A DNA stretch of 64,000 bases from Tigriopus japonicus (GCA_010645155.1 CM021312.1:197321-261320); one strand, 5' to 3'; shown: positions 48,072 through 59,606, counted from the first letter of the stretch. Program-made: numbers and translations. The notes: generated from the sequence alone by a model not told the origin.

Positions 48072-50251
48072 AAGTTGCCCGTGGTAATAATCTACATGCA
48101 GTAGTCATGCTTTGACAGCTCAAATGGGCAAACCTGCGGTCATTACCAAGGGTGAAGTAAAACTTATTGCTTGTTGTTGGAGCAGCAATATCCCCACAGA
48201 GATCACAGCCTTTAACAAGGCTACAGCTGCAAAGATGTGTTTTGAAGATTAATGGACCAATAGTGCTTTGATTCAAAATCCCACCAAAATCTCAGTTTTA
48301 GTCATGCCTACCAAACAAAAACAGTCAGTCACTCAAGAACAGAGTGCGGTTGAGTGAGAAAAGTCAAGTTTCTTTTGTAAGAAAACTTGCGACACACAAC
48401 GCTTTCCCAATTTATTTAATTTGAATAGGTTTATTGGTTGTAAAAATTTCAAGATGATCTTTGTAACTGCTTTTAGATTTGGTAAGTTCTCTTTGAACCT
48501 TTATCTGCTTACCCATCTTCAGTTTTATTTTTGTCTCAAACCATGAAACAGCCCAATGTAAGTGCTTCCCCAGACGGTGTAAGTTCGAATCCTATTGGGG
48601 GTCGGATTGAAGCTGTCGGGAGGAATCCTTTTTTCTTTACAAGGAATCCCATTCCTTTTAGCGGTAATAAAAAATCCGCCCCCTCCCCCCCCCAAAAAAA
48701 AAAATTTAAAAACATATTTTTTCGACTCCTACGACTAATTCTTAAAAAATAAAAAAAATAATTGATTCAACTGAGACACCTTGAATTTCCTCAAGAGAAA
48801 TTCAGCTCCTATTCAAGGATCAATATAATTTTCCAGTGCTTAAAATCAAGTTTTCCTATTCAAAATTACATTTTAAGTCATCCGTTATCATTTATTTGCA
48901 TGATGGTTGACCCAAGAAGACAGTTGAACTAGATTTTTAGTCACCCTCAGTAATGGCAACAGTGGATCGGGCCTGCGAAGACATTCACTGCACAAAGAAA
49001 ACACATTGCTCACCCGAGACTGGCCAATGCCGGAGCGAGCCCACGAAATTGTGAGAAAATCTGGCCAGATATGGTTGAAGTATGAGACCAAAACTTAAAG
49101 AAACGCAATGAACAATCTAGTCAGATTCCTTTCATTTCAATGAGGGTTTCACAATGAGGGGGGACAATCACAGTTCCGGACACGCAACCGTGAGAAACAG
49201 CATAAGCGGACATCTTCTGTTTTCTCTCTTTCTTTTCGTTTTGATGCATATATCGTCATGATGTCGCCATTATATTTGATTGAACAAGTTTCAGCCAGTT
49301 TACTTTTATTGATCATAGCTGTCAACTCACAAATGTACATAACGCAACAAACTTTGGCCCATATCTGGTCATGTTTTGGTTGCTGAGGGCGCTAAGACGT
49401 AGCTGTGAAACAGGAGCCAAATCTAAAAAAGCACGAGGCAGATTGTCCGCTAGAGGGCGTCGAACCTTAAGACGCAAATAGACAAAGGTCAAAGGTGAAA
49501 ATTTAAAGACCTTTTCCAGGTGTTTTGCTATCCAAATTGGCATCCAGATGCCAAGAAAAACCGCCACTTTGCTTGTTCTTTTTATTATATTATTTGAAAG
49601 CGCTATTAATGTTCATAATAATGGGATTAGGCAACGCACTACCTGGTAGGTTGAGTATTTGTTTAGTATAACGCTACTTCTTAAGTGTTTTATCGCATTT
49701 TCAGCTATGAAGGCAAATGATGCCCCCATTTTTTACTGTCACAAATAAGATAGTAAAAGTCAAACCTTTAATTCATGCGTTGCCTCCGTTGGAATTGCAC
49801 TAAACTGGTGTCGGCATCTAGGAGCCGATACTGGCTTTTCAGCTATGTTGTTCGTACCGAAATTTTAAAGTTTGTGTAATGCTTTTGACGTTATTAGCAC
49901 CCGTCGGCATAAGGACTGAAACTAAATGTTTTGCATATCTCATTTCAACTTGCACACACTTTAACATTCTGAACATTCTTGGATGTTCCTTTTAGTATTT
50001 CAGTCAAATAAAAATTTTACGCTCAAGGGAGAGGTATATTCGTTACTTTTTATTTTAATCCATTGAATGGCCATTTTTCGTTTTTACTGGCCAATTTTCT
50101 CGTTCTTGCAATTATAATTATAATCTTTATTGCGAACAATTTGCTCATTGGATACATTATTATTGGTTAAACATTGTTTTAATCATTGAATACAATGTGA
50201 AGAGTGACAACGTGATGAGCCCATTCTGGGTTTTCGTGACGCCGTTCAAGG
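48072..50251. other. Intergenic with one short repeat
   Basis: No gene supported. The only recognised element is a copy of the AGCGGTAATAAAA repeat at 48634-48680, ending in a C/A homopolymer stretch. Confidence 0.5.
48634..48680 (+). repeat. Copy of the AGCGGTAATAAAA repeat with C/A tail
   Basis: Shares GGAATCCCATTCC, then AGCGGTAATAAAAAATC, with the longer copy at 54043-54180. It is followed by runs of C and A (48671-48705) that could be the tail of a retroposed copy. Confidence 0.6.
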
Positions 50252-51357
50252 TAGAGCTCTATATAAGAAAGAGTACAATCATATCCAACGCCATCTAGTT
50301 CATTCTGCTCACAACTGCTCGTCGTTCCCAAAAGGATGCACAAGTACCCTCTAAGCTGAACAAGTTTTCCATATTATCAGACCAAGATAGCACCTTTTGA
50401 GAAACTAAAGGGCCTAGAACCTTAATGAAGGGGTCCAAAATGAACTATTAGTGTGTTTCAAATGATTCAAAGCTGAATTGCCTGTAAAATTAGGTTTAAA
50501 ACCTAAAAGACCGAGAGAAAAATGAATATATCACCCCTCTTGTGATGAATGCTTTTTCAGAGAAAACGTTCACAATCAGGGCTCCTACCATTAAAAATGT
50601 GTCAGAAAGAATAGTGATAGAGAGGAGCATGTTGAGTTTTCCTTTCTTTACCTATCAACCCTGAAATGTTGAGTCAAGTCCTTCAAGTCCTTGTTTGCTC
50701 ACTGGGCTCAAAGTGGAGAGCGAGAGAGCGAGAAAGAGAGAGAGAGAGCTAGCCTGGCCCACCAATCCTTGCAGTTCCCTTCTTAACAAGTGCTAGTGGG
50801 CAAGCTGGGCAAGCCATCTGAAGCTAGCAAGCATTTTACTGGACTCCCCTGCTGGCCACCACCACTTGCACCTGTGATCTTGCATATCAAGGGGTAGGTG
50901 GGCAAGTTTAAACAACAGTCAGGTGTGAAGTCAAGAGAGGAAGAAAATTCCCTGCGCTCTTTCTCAGCAATAACAATGACAGCAAAGCATAAGAGGGAAG
51001 AGAATTCAGCAGCCCTGCAATTTCATTTCCAATCACGTTGTTGCCATCACCTCTTGCATCAATATGTCCGAGGGGATAGATTTTCATTCTCTTACAGTCT
51101 TTTAAAGGTTTAAACCTAATTTTACAGGCAATTCAGCTTTGAATCATTTGAAACACACTAATAGTTCATTTTGGACCCCTTCATTAAGGTTCTAGGGCCT
51201 TTAGTTTCTCAAAAGGTGCTATCTTGATCTGATAATTTGGAAAACTTGTTCAGCTTAGAGGGTACTTGTGCATCTTTTTGGGAACGGCGAGCAGTTGCGA
51301 GCAGAATGAGCTAGATGGCGTTGGATATGATTGTACTCTTTCTAATATAGAGCTCTA
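50252..51357. mobile_element. 1.1-kb foldback DNA element with 8-bp target duplication
   Basis: The element starts and ends with TAGAGCTCTA and is flanked by the perfect direct repeat GTTCAAGG (50244-50251 and 51358-51365). Outer arms of about 245 bp match with about eight differences, and a weaker match extends them to roughly 290 bp. The central 500 bp includes a GAGA-rich stretch (50715-50750) and no transposase. The 8-bp duplication suggests a hAT-type or P-type origin. The arms could form a long RNA hairpin if transcribed. Confidence 0.9.
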
Positions 51358-51376
51358 GTTCAAGGCGCTTATTCAC

Positions 51377-52082
51377 TAGTGATGTGACTTGGGCAAGTAA
51401 TGAGTCATCACAAACACCCAAGAACAAGTTGTTGACAAGCATTACTTGGGCAATACACCAATACACTTCCCAAGCTCAAAGAACATTGGAAGATGCAGTT
51501 GCCGGCAGTTGCTCTTTGAAGAGTTAAGATACTTGCAGTGTGACTTAGAAGAAAAAATGTCATGTTGCATTTTCGATGATCTTTTGACCTTAATAATTTA
51601 GCAATAAATAGTGGAAGTGATACAAAAAAATATTTCAATTTGGATAGCATTTGCAAAACCATGGTATTTTTGTTTCGGTTCTAGGCCACACATGAATGCA
51701 CTTTTGAGGCTAATCAAGACCGAGATTTAGAAGTCACACTTCCAGAACAATCTCGTTTACTCAGAGTTGCCGGCATGAAAAAGTAAAATGCCAAATCTTT
51801 TTTTAGTATTCTCAAAATATTTTGCATTTCCCCATGTGAGAGAATTGAAGTGTGTAATTTTCTTAAAAATACATCCTTTCAAAGGTATGGGCCCTATTTA
51901 GCTGAATCAGCCTGGTTTAGTGAAATTCGGATGGCAAGTTTATTCTTCGTTCATAGCAAATTTGGCAAACCTGTTAGCTGGGAAAAGTACTTGTACAAGC
52001 ACCCAAGCTATGCCAAGCTTCAGCAAGCCCAAGCATTGTGCCAGTACAGCTTGCCCAATCTCTTGTTTGCCCCCCATCACTA
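51377..52082. mobile_element. hAT-like non-autonomous element, 706 bp
   Basis: Ends TAGTGATG and CATCACTA, flanked by the perfect 8-bp direct repeat TTATTCAC (51369-51376 and 52083-52090). Subterminal CTTGGGCAAG and, inverted, TTGCCCAA extend the terminal similarity. No transposase recognised; the frames inside are short. Its target duplication begins three bases after that of the 50252-51357 element. Confidence 0.85.
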
Positions 52083-52497
52083 TTATTCACTAGACTTAGT
52101 TGCAAGGTAGGAGGGGGGGAGACCTGGGATCGAACCCATGAACCCGAACATTGACTTGCCATTTGGATTTGCCACTTCAGCAAATTTTACTTTCCATCCC
52201 AGAACATGTAATTTCTTATTTACCATGCCAGCACATTTTATTTACCACTTCAGCAAAATGGTTTTTTTTTAGCTTTAAAAGCATCTTTTGTTCGCTCAAA
52301 GTCCAAAAACTGGTCACACTATCTTTTATTAACTTTGAACTCTCTTGAGGAGTGAACCACAGGGCGGATATACGTAAATTTTTGTTGGATGAGTTACAGC
52401 TGTTGAAGAGCCAAGGTTTCAGGTGAAAACTTGATATTTCCGAAGATTATTACTTAAGTTGTGCCCAAGCAAACAACAAGTGACCCTGACTTCAACT

Positions 52498-53009
52498 TAG
52501 GGATGGATGACAGCGGCAATTTTGCCCTAGACTCCGACACCAGCACCTGTGTTGAAGTTGGCAATCAACGTCGTGGTGTCGACACTAACATAGATAGCGT
52601 GTTCCTTATAATTAAGTCAAACAAAATGTGCCCTTCTGGACTGTAATATGGAGCACCAGTTTGGACAGACCTACGCATTCTAAAGACATTTAAGTCCATG
52701 TTAGTGCAACATAAATTTGAGAGAGGGAAAATAAGCTTACATTTTACAATACCCTAGCTGGGCGTGTGATTTTCTTGCATTGCGTTTATGTTTATGATGG
52801 AACCAAAAATGACGATATTGGATTTTGTTTAGTCCTTCACATGTACAATCAAAATTGGGATCAAGTTTTTGGGCAGGCAGTACGTTTTTCAAAAACTCTT
52901 GAAGCCTTAAAATGTCGGCACCAGAGACCTGGTGCTGATGCCGACACCGAAAGCCTAAAAAGTTGGTGTCAACAACTTGGCACCGACACCGGCTTCTCGC
53001 CCACCCCTA
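52498..53009. mobile_element. hAT-like non-autonomous element, 512 bp
   Basis: Starts TAGGGATGGATGACAGC and, on the other strand, TAGGGGTGGGCGAGAAGC. It is flanked by CTTCAACT (52490-52497) and CTTCAACC (53010-53017), a 7-of-8 match. The subterminal regions are full of GACACC/GGTGTC units. The 138-codon frame starting at 52766 runs out of the element and is not a gene. Confidence 0.75.
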
Positions 53010-53229
53010 CTTCAACCCTACAAAAGAAACGAACTTGTTTGGGCACAACTCCTTGGAAAACGTCACAGCCAAAGGTCAGCTGGGGCCTGAAAATTGTCCA
53101 ACAAAATGATAGGCCTGTCTGCCCCAGCGTCTCCTCTCTGCCAACTCTGTGGAGTGAACCAAATAGCGCTGAATCCTGCTAAAATCAGCGTGACAAGTTG
53201 TGTTTCAACTAATCCTAAAACTCCAATTT

Positions 53230-53450
53230 AAAAACGCCAAAATTCACGATTTTCATGCAAAAACCGCCAGAAACCTGTCGAAATGTTCTTGCCCGCCAAA
53301 CTAAAAGAATCCTTCTGCCAAACTATAGCGTAAACCGCCAGAATACCGCCAGATTTTGCTGTCCTGCCAAAAAAAAAAATCTCGCCGCCAAACGAGGCCT
53401 CAAACCGCCAGATACACCAAAATCTGGCGCCCCAAACCGCCATCTAGCAG
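53230..53450. repeat. Degenerate CCGCCA-rich repeat
   Basis: About ten CCGCCA/TGCCAAA units recur at irregular spacing, for example AAACCGCCAGA. On the minus strand it begins CAGGGCTGCTAGATGGCGG, which could be a transposon terminus, but I found no partner end. Confidence 0.5.
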
Positions 53451-53797
53451 CCCTGCATTGAGCACAACTAGTTACGTGATTCAAAACTGGAATTTGCGAT
53501 TTCAGGGAGTCAGTGGCGGAATTGCTCTCTCAACTGCTATGCTCGAACAAGAGCAATGCATAAAGAGTCAAGTCACCCGGCACCCTTGCTCCTGGACTGC
53601 TGAAATGAGCTCAAAAGAAATCTCCACTGACCTAACTGGAGTGACATTTCTGTCTTTATAGAACTGTAACCACACCTAGTTTTGAGAGAATCATGCCTAG
53701 AATTGACGTTCCACTAAACAAGCATTAGTTTTTCCTCACCCTCGGGAATGACCCCAGTTACGCCCATTTTCCCTAAAACCACAGGCCAGAAGGACTC

Positions 53798-53873
53798 GGC
53801 AAGCACGGAATTCGAACCAGGGTTGTTGCGAGTTGTTGGTAAATGCTTAACATCTGCGCTACGACTGCTTGCC
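53798..53873 (-). repeat. tRNA-like element, copy 2
   Basis: On the minus strand it is 76 nt long with acceptor ends GGCAAGC and GCTTGCC, an A-box-like TAGCGCAGATGTTAAGC and the B-box GGTTCGAATTCC. The T-arm stem pairs poorly (about three of five) and no convincing anticodon arm forms, so this is a tRNA-derived repeat or a pseudogene, not a confident tRNA. Confidence 0.6.
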
Positions 53874-54042
53874 TAAAAAGTGTTTGTGCTTTTATTTTGA
53901 AAATTGGGACCGCTCTGCTTGAGGTGTCCTAACACGACAAGTTTTTTTATCCAAGTTTGAGGTAAACTTCGGCATCACACATTTGCAATCTCGCACCTCC
54001 TTACAGAGACCTCACTTTCCGATGGAAAGTTCCAACCCATTA

Positions 54043-54180
54043 TTCAAGCGTTGTACAGATCTGCCAAAAGTAACTCATTGGTGGATCAAATTTCGTATAA
54101 ACGTTAATTACTTAAACTATATTAATCATTAACTCTGTTTACAGGGAATCCCATTCCATGTAGCGGTAATAAAAAATCGG
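54043..54180 (+). repeat. Dispersed repeat of about 138 bp, longest plus-strand copy
   Basis: Block order TTCAAGCG, TTGTACAGATCTGCCAA, CAAATTTCGTAT, TTTACAGGGAATCCC, AGCGGTAATAAAAAATC. It is collinear with 35514-35647 on the other strand and ends in CCCCCC followed by an A-rich stretch. Confidence 0.7.
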
Positions 54181-54286
54181 TCCCCCCACAAAATAAACCC
54201 TATCAGAAGTCTAAAGATATATAAATTCTAATTCAAATAGAAGTTTGCCTTAATATCCAGGTATTACACAAAATCTAACTAAAAAG

Positions 54287-54880
54287 GCTTTCATGGCCCC
54301 TAGGACGACGTGTAGTGTGTATTCATGGCCCCTAGGACAATGTGTAGTGTGTATTCATGGCCTCTAGGACGATGTGCAGTGTGTATTTATGGCCCCTAGG
54401 ACGATGTGTAGTGTGTATTCATGGCCCCTAGGACGATGTGTAGTGTGAATGCATGGCCCTTAGGACGATGTGTAGTGTGAATTCATGGCCCCTAGGACAA
54501 TGTGAAGTGTGTATTCATGGCCCCTAGGACGATGTGTAGTGTGAATTCATGGCCCCCTAGGACGATGTGTAGTATGTATTCATAGCCCCAAGGACGATGT
54601 GTAGTGCGTGTTCGAACCTCAAGTTCAGGCCAAAGAGCAAGGTGGTTTATGAAGTTGACTTGATGTCAATATTACTAATAAAGGCTTTCATGGCCCCTAG
54701 GACGACGTGTAGTGTGTATTCATGGCCCCTAGGACGATGTGTAGTGTGTATTCATGGCCCCTAGGACGATGTGTAGTATGTATTCATAGCCCCTAGGACG
54801 ATGTGTAGTGCGTGTTCGAACCTCATGTTCAGGCCAAAGAGGGAGGTGGTTTATGAAGTTGACTTGATGTCAATGTTACT
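54287..54880 (+). repeat. 32-bp minisatellite with higher-order duplication
   Basis: Ten units of 32 bp (ATGGCCCCTAGGACGATG, then TGTAGTGTGTATTC) run from 54292 to about 54607, followed by a unique 70-bp block (GTTCGAACCTCAAGTTCAGG and on). Four further units (54689-54810) follow, then a second copy of the same 70-bp block. Both arrays start with the same AAAGGCTTTCATGGCC. The pattern indicates duplication of an array-plus-tail module with loss or gain of units. Confidence 0.95.
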
Positions 54881-56644
54881 TATACACCTTGGCGCATGTT
54901 GAACAAATCTCCAAGGCAGTTGTAACGAAATTACAAGTAAAAAAGTAATGATTCGTTCCTTTTTTCGATAAAATAGCTGTAATGCCATAACATTTTAAAA
55001 TGCTGTAATTGTTACCGCTGAAAAACCCATAAAGTACTGCTTACTCATTCCTTTTCCCACTGCACTAATTTTGATTATATTTTTGTTTTTCTGGACTTGG
55101 ACCAACGGCTTTTTAATAAACTTCGAGCAAAGTCTCAGAAAACAGATTTGCTTGATTTTGTTTGCAAACATTTTGGGAGTTTTTTTCAAGAATTCTTTGA
55201 AGTGATGTTTGCCAATTGCTTCGACAAAAATCTAGTTCCTCAAAACTAGAAAATAAATCTGCCCTCCCTCCATCTTTGGCTCAATCTTGATAACGAAATA
55301 GTGCTTTACTACAATCCCACGTAATTGTTCCTACACGTTAGTGGCCAGTTCAAAATTCCATACTTTTGCCTGGAACATTTGAGTTTTCGTATGCCAGGGG
55401 TGTTTTTTTTTTTGCTTTTTGGGTTAATGACGGAACAGTAAAACTCAAATAACTCAGCCCTTGAGAAACACACTTTCAAGTAACTGTGATTCAAAAAATA
55501 TCTACATGTGTTCTAAAAGTTTACTAACTAGCTTTACAAAAGTTAGGTAATTTATCAAAAGGTTTTAGATAAATAACTTAACCTGAATTCTAAAAATTCA
55601 TAATACAAAAGTTTTTCTGTTAGGTTTTCTGGGTGTGAAACCTATCTCAGTGTTTGGGAATTTCCATACAAACTTGATATGAATTTTTCAGTACCGTGCC
55701 TACTGGTTCAAACATACGGATTTTTTTCAATTTGGGCCAAAATGACAAATGTCAAAATGTAAGCAAACTTTTTCTAAGCATGTTTTGATAAATCGGCATT
55801 GTGCGAGTAAGATTTGCTTACAATGAGTCCATTTTCCTTCGTTTAAATTATTAGAACTTGCCCTTTTTCTATTCTTAAAACCTTCAAGTCGAGTAAGTTA
55901 GACATGAAGTATCGCAACTTTCTTACGAGATCTCAATTGTTACTTGCTATGTCGTTCACTTAAGTTCACTTACCATAAATCAAACCTTCAGCCATAATGC
56001 AAGCCATTGTAAGGGTTTTTGAGAAGGATGGTGAAGAAAACAAGTATGATCAAAATTTTAAGTCGAAGGATCCAATCACAAGGTTTCCAAAACTTATGAG
56101 AAAGTATCAAATACTGTAAATGTTGAATGGCATTGTATTAAAATACTTCTTTATACCTTACATTTTTTTTGAAGTGGTGTATTTTTAAGAAACTGAAAAA
56201 AATCTTGAACGTAAAAACTGAACATCAAAAACCTATATGAAGTACACAGGATGTTATTGCCTTTTAAAGTTAAAATTGAATTATTGTGATTGAGATGTTT
56301 AAAGTCACACTTAATCATCCTGAACATTTATGCCTATTTAAAAAAATGAATTTGTACTTTTCAATGCCATTCCTTTTTTCCAGGAGGAATTCAGGAGTAA
56401 TGCGTTCCTCATTTTAAAGGAAGGAGCGGGAACTGTAATTCGTTTCTTTTTTCGGGGAGCGACTAAAGCCCTGCATATCACCTTTATTTTTGACTAATCA
56501 ATTTTGTTGAAAATGCGTAGTACCTACTTCAAAAAATAAGAAGAAAAAAAAGTTTGTTTTATGTTTACGTATTTCACTCCCGATCCCTGATTTTAGTTAT
56601 CAAAGTCTGTTTAAAATTGAACCACAAAGATCTTATGATTAGTA
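54881..56644. other. Intergenic, nothing recognised
   Basis: AT-rich, with no supported gene or repeat. Confidence 0.5.
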
Positions 56645-56796
56645 CAGTCAAGTTCGGATATAAGGGATTTTCGCTTATAAGGGACTGTTTTGGAAGGTCC
56701 GGATGATCGATTTCCATGCAATTTTGGTCGGATATACGGGACAATCGGATATAAATTCGGGGTTCCCGCAGGGTCCCTTGTATCCGAAGTTGACTG
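56645..56796. mobile_element. pogo/Tigger-like MITE, 152 bp
   Basis: The ends CAGTCAAGTTCGGATATAAG and, inverted, CAGTCAACTTCGGATACAAG (17 of 20 identical) are flanked by TA on both sides (56643-56644 and 56797-56798). CAGT-plus-GGATATAA termini and the TA target are typical of pogo-type members of Tc1/mariner. No transposase. Confidence 0.85.
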
Positions 56797-56870
56797 TATT
56801 CTGCATTAGGTTTATAATGTTTTATTGATGTCATGTACTATTCCTCATTGCCTCCAGAATATCATTTCTT

Positions 56871-56936
56871 TGCATTAATCGAACCTGGAACCTCTCTCAC
56901 TACATACAGGAAACTGCGCTGACCACGACACCCGTT
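56871..56936 (-). repeat. tRNA-like SINE head, different type
   Basis: On the minus strand it carries the A-box TGGTCAGCGCAGTTTCC and a B-box-like GGTTCGATT about 35 nt later, spacing typical of a tRNA-derived RNA polymerase III promoter. There is no acceptor stem, so this is probably a SINE fragment. Confidence 0.5.
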
Positions 56937-57318
56937 AAAATAAAAGAATAAGAGTCATTCTAAATAATGGATTCATAATTAAGTTTATCAGTTGCATATA
57001 AATATTGCGTCCTGGATAAAAACAGTTATCAATTTCAACAATTATGTGATCACTTTTTATTTATGATCAATCACAACAGTGATTGATCATTAATAAAAAC
57101 AAATCTGAAGCTGAAGCCCATGGTACCCAAGGCCTTTTTTAAATGATACCACAATTGCAAAATTTAAAAACAAAAACAAAGACATGATCAGCTTTGTCGT
57201 AATTGTCTCTGGAATTCAAGCCAATGGGAATGAATGATAATTCATTTTGATGCACTTTGTGCCATAATTATACTGGCTGAAATGTTTTGTGTGAGTATTG
57301 AATTTGATTTATTTAGAG

Positions 57319-57387
57319 CAGTGGTCGCCAAACACTTTTGAGCCAAGGCCCACATGCAGGCCCAGGTCCCCAGGTTGCCAACCCCTG
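57319..57387. mobile_element. 69-bp hAT-like remnant
   Basis: Starts CAGTGGTCGCCAA and ends TTGCCAACCCCTG, hAT-type inverted termini. The flanking octamers ATTTAGAG and ATTTTGAA agree at six of eight positions. It could be an internally deleted element. Confidence 0.5.
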
Positions 57388-59606
57388 ATTTTGAAGATTT
57401 GTTTCATTATCCTTTTCTTTTGTAACAAAAGTATATGAAGGTTCATATGTTTTTTTTTACTTGGTTTCAGAAATTCAATGTTTTTTTTTGAGTTACTTCT
57501 GAACATTGCTTTTTTATTTACCATTCATTTTATTTGTTAAAAATTAATCTTCAAGATATTAAATGATACACATTTTGTCACGAAATACTTTGAAATTGAA
57601 AAAGCTTATCTGATTAGCTAATTTTCTGGTATCAGTTTTCTTCTTGGCTCGGACCTTACATGGTCATTGATATGCAGTGGTAAAAAACTAACGTTTTAGT
57701 ATTTATATATTCCTTTTCATACTTTTTTTTTGTCTTCAGATTGAACCTTGAAACCACCTGATGCTGAACTAGAACAGTTTATAATTGAAAATCAAGGCCT
57801 GGATTTAGATGTCCTACTTTTTACGTCAGGGTGTCTTTAGAAGACTTCCACTGAAGTAATGGCATTTTATGGCTTAGAGGGGAGTATGTACACTCTTTTT
57901 CATGGGTAAATTGTTCTACGTTTGCCCTTCTGATTTGTATCATAAATAGAGTGATTTTCTTTCAAAATAATTAGTTTCTGCACTCAGAACCATTGGACTT
58001 GGGTGAGAATAAGTGACCCTGTAAGCGTAGTTTAGGTTAGACTTTTAAAAAGTATGTGGCTAAGACCCAACTGTTCCTTGTCTTTCCTTTTAAATCCCAC
58101 TAAATTCCTTTTTGTCATTTAATAACGCACGAATATTTTATTTTGTCTTCTGGTATTTTGCTAAGCATCCCTTAAGGTGACCAAAGAAAGATAATCGTAA
58201 ATCAAGCCAATACGTAAGGTAGTTTAGGCACACATCAGTTTCTAATTATCAGAAAACCAATCAGAAGAATCAAAAGTCATTCATAATTCGCTTCACAACA
58301 TTTTAAAATTATGCTTCATTCCATTCAACATTAATTTTAAACCAAAACGAGTTTTTCTGCGTCACCCTGAGAGGAATTGGAGATTGTTGAAGTGGCATCA
58401 TGAATCCTCGCTTGCCAACCCCAAAATGGTCAGGCACGCCAAAAAAGCATCATCGCCACCATATTTCGAGCAAAGCTTCACAAATCTGAAGAAAACTTAA
58501 AAGTCTTTTAAGGTCCTTCCTCGGTGTGTTTTGTCGGCGCAAAGGCTTGTTACAATTGTATTTCGAATATTGGCTTCAATTTGTAATTTTAGCCTCATGG
58601 GGTACTATTTAACTACATTTTATTTGAACATCCATAGGGTAAAAGCTAACATTGAAATGACATTAAACCATCATTTGATGAAGTACGTTGGCAGCGTGTA
58701 CGCCCAACCACACAATATATAAAGTTTTAGAACATATTGGCACTTTTTAATGCTTCATCTTCGGCTTGATTTTGGCAGTCCTGTTTTCATTAGAGTGAAT
58801 CAAGCGACGAAGAAGACACACACACGCACTCTAAAAGGATCACGAGGCCTTCATTCGTCTCAAAAAGTCCCGATTTTGGACGATATCCTCGATTTACGCG
58901 TGGATTGAAGATTGGGAATGCCTTATTAAGAGGTGAGGAATTCTGATTTGTCTTAATTTGGAAGGCTACCTTCCTCATTTGATCCAAGATAATTCGTCGT
59001 ATATGATTACAAAAATTGCCTTTTTTCTGGGTTTGTTCAATGATCGCATTGAAAAAGAAATCAATATTATACAAGAAATGACAATAGCGTTGTTCTTAAG
59101 CTAGACAAGACAATGTTGAAGCATCATGTTTTAGAGAAAGGTCTTATTTGTGTTGAAATGAAGAAAAAATCAAAATCTCTCTTCAAATTTCGAATAAGAC
59201 GTCATCAATCAAGAGTCAAGATATAAGAAATATGGTTTCAAAAATCGTCCTTGAAGTAGCACGAATCCAGGCTTACTTACCTACCTGACTTTTTATTTGA
59301 ATAATTTATGACATGCTTTCTCTGAATGTTTTTTTTACCTTTGTGTTGACTTGCCTACGTGGACAAGTGTTGATTTGAACTTTCAAAGACTAGAATAGCG
59401 AACGTGTACAGACATCATGCAAGTGTAACTTCCTCAGCGAAGAAAGGTAGAAAGAGATAACAGACCACCATCCATGTAACATGTAACTCTTATCACTTGT
59501 TCACCCTCCTCAAACTAACGAGGCTCCCAACTCGCTTCTAGATCAATTGATTGACTGAAGGAAGCGAACCCATCCCTCCATCGATCCGAGCATCATTATT
59601 ATCGTC
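57388..59606. other. Intergenic and upstream flank of the SR-protein gene
   Basis: No further gene. The last few hundred bases must hold the promoter and 5' UTR of the splicing-factor gene. An in-frame TGA at 59556-59558 closes the frame upstream of its start. Confidence 0.5.

Noticed and set aside
48580..48610. TTCGAATCC motif suggesting a tRNA T-arm
   Set aside because: Only a short CCCAAT/ATTGGG pairing can be drawn around it and no A-box lies at tRNA spacing, so no tRNA is called.
52766..53182. 138-codon plus-strand frame starting inside a repeat
   Set aside because: It starts in the 52498-53009 hAT-like element and runs past its right end. The repetitive composition and absence of any domain mark it as non-genic.
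54287..54880. CRISPR-like regular spacing
   Set aside because: The 32-bp units are directly contiguous with no unique spacers, and the context is a eukaryotic genome. It is a minisatellite.
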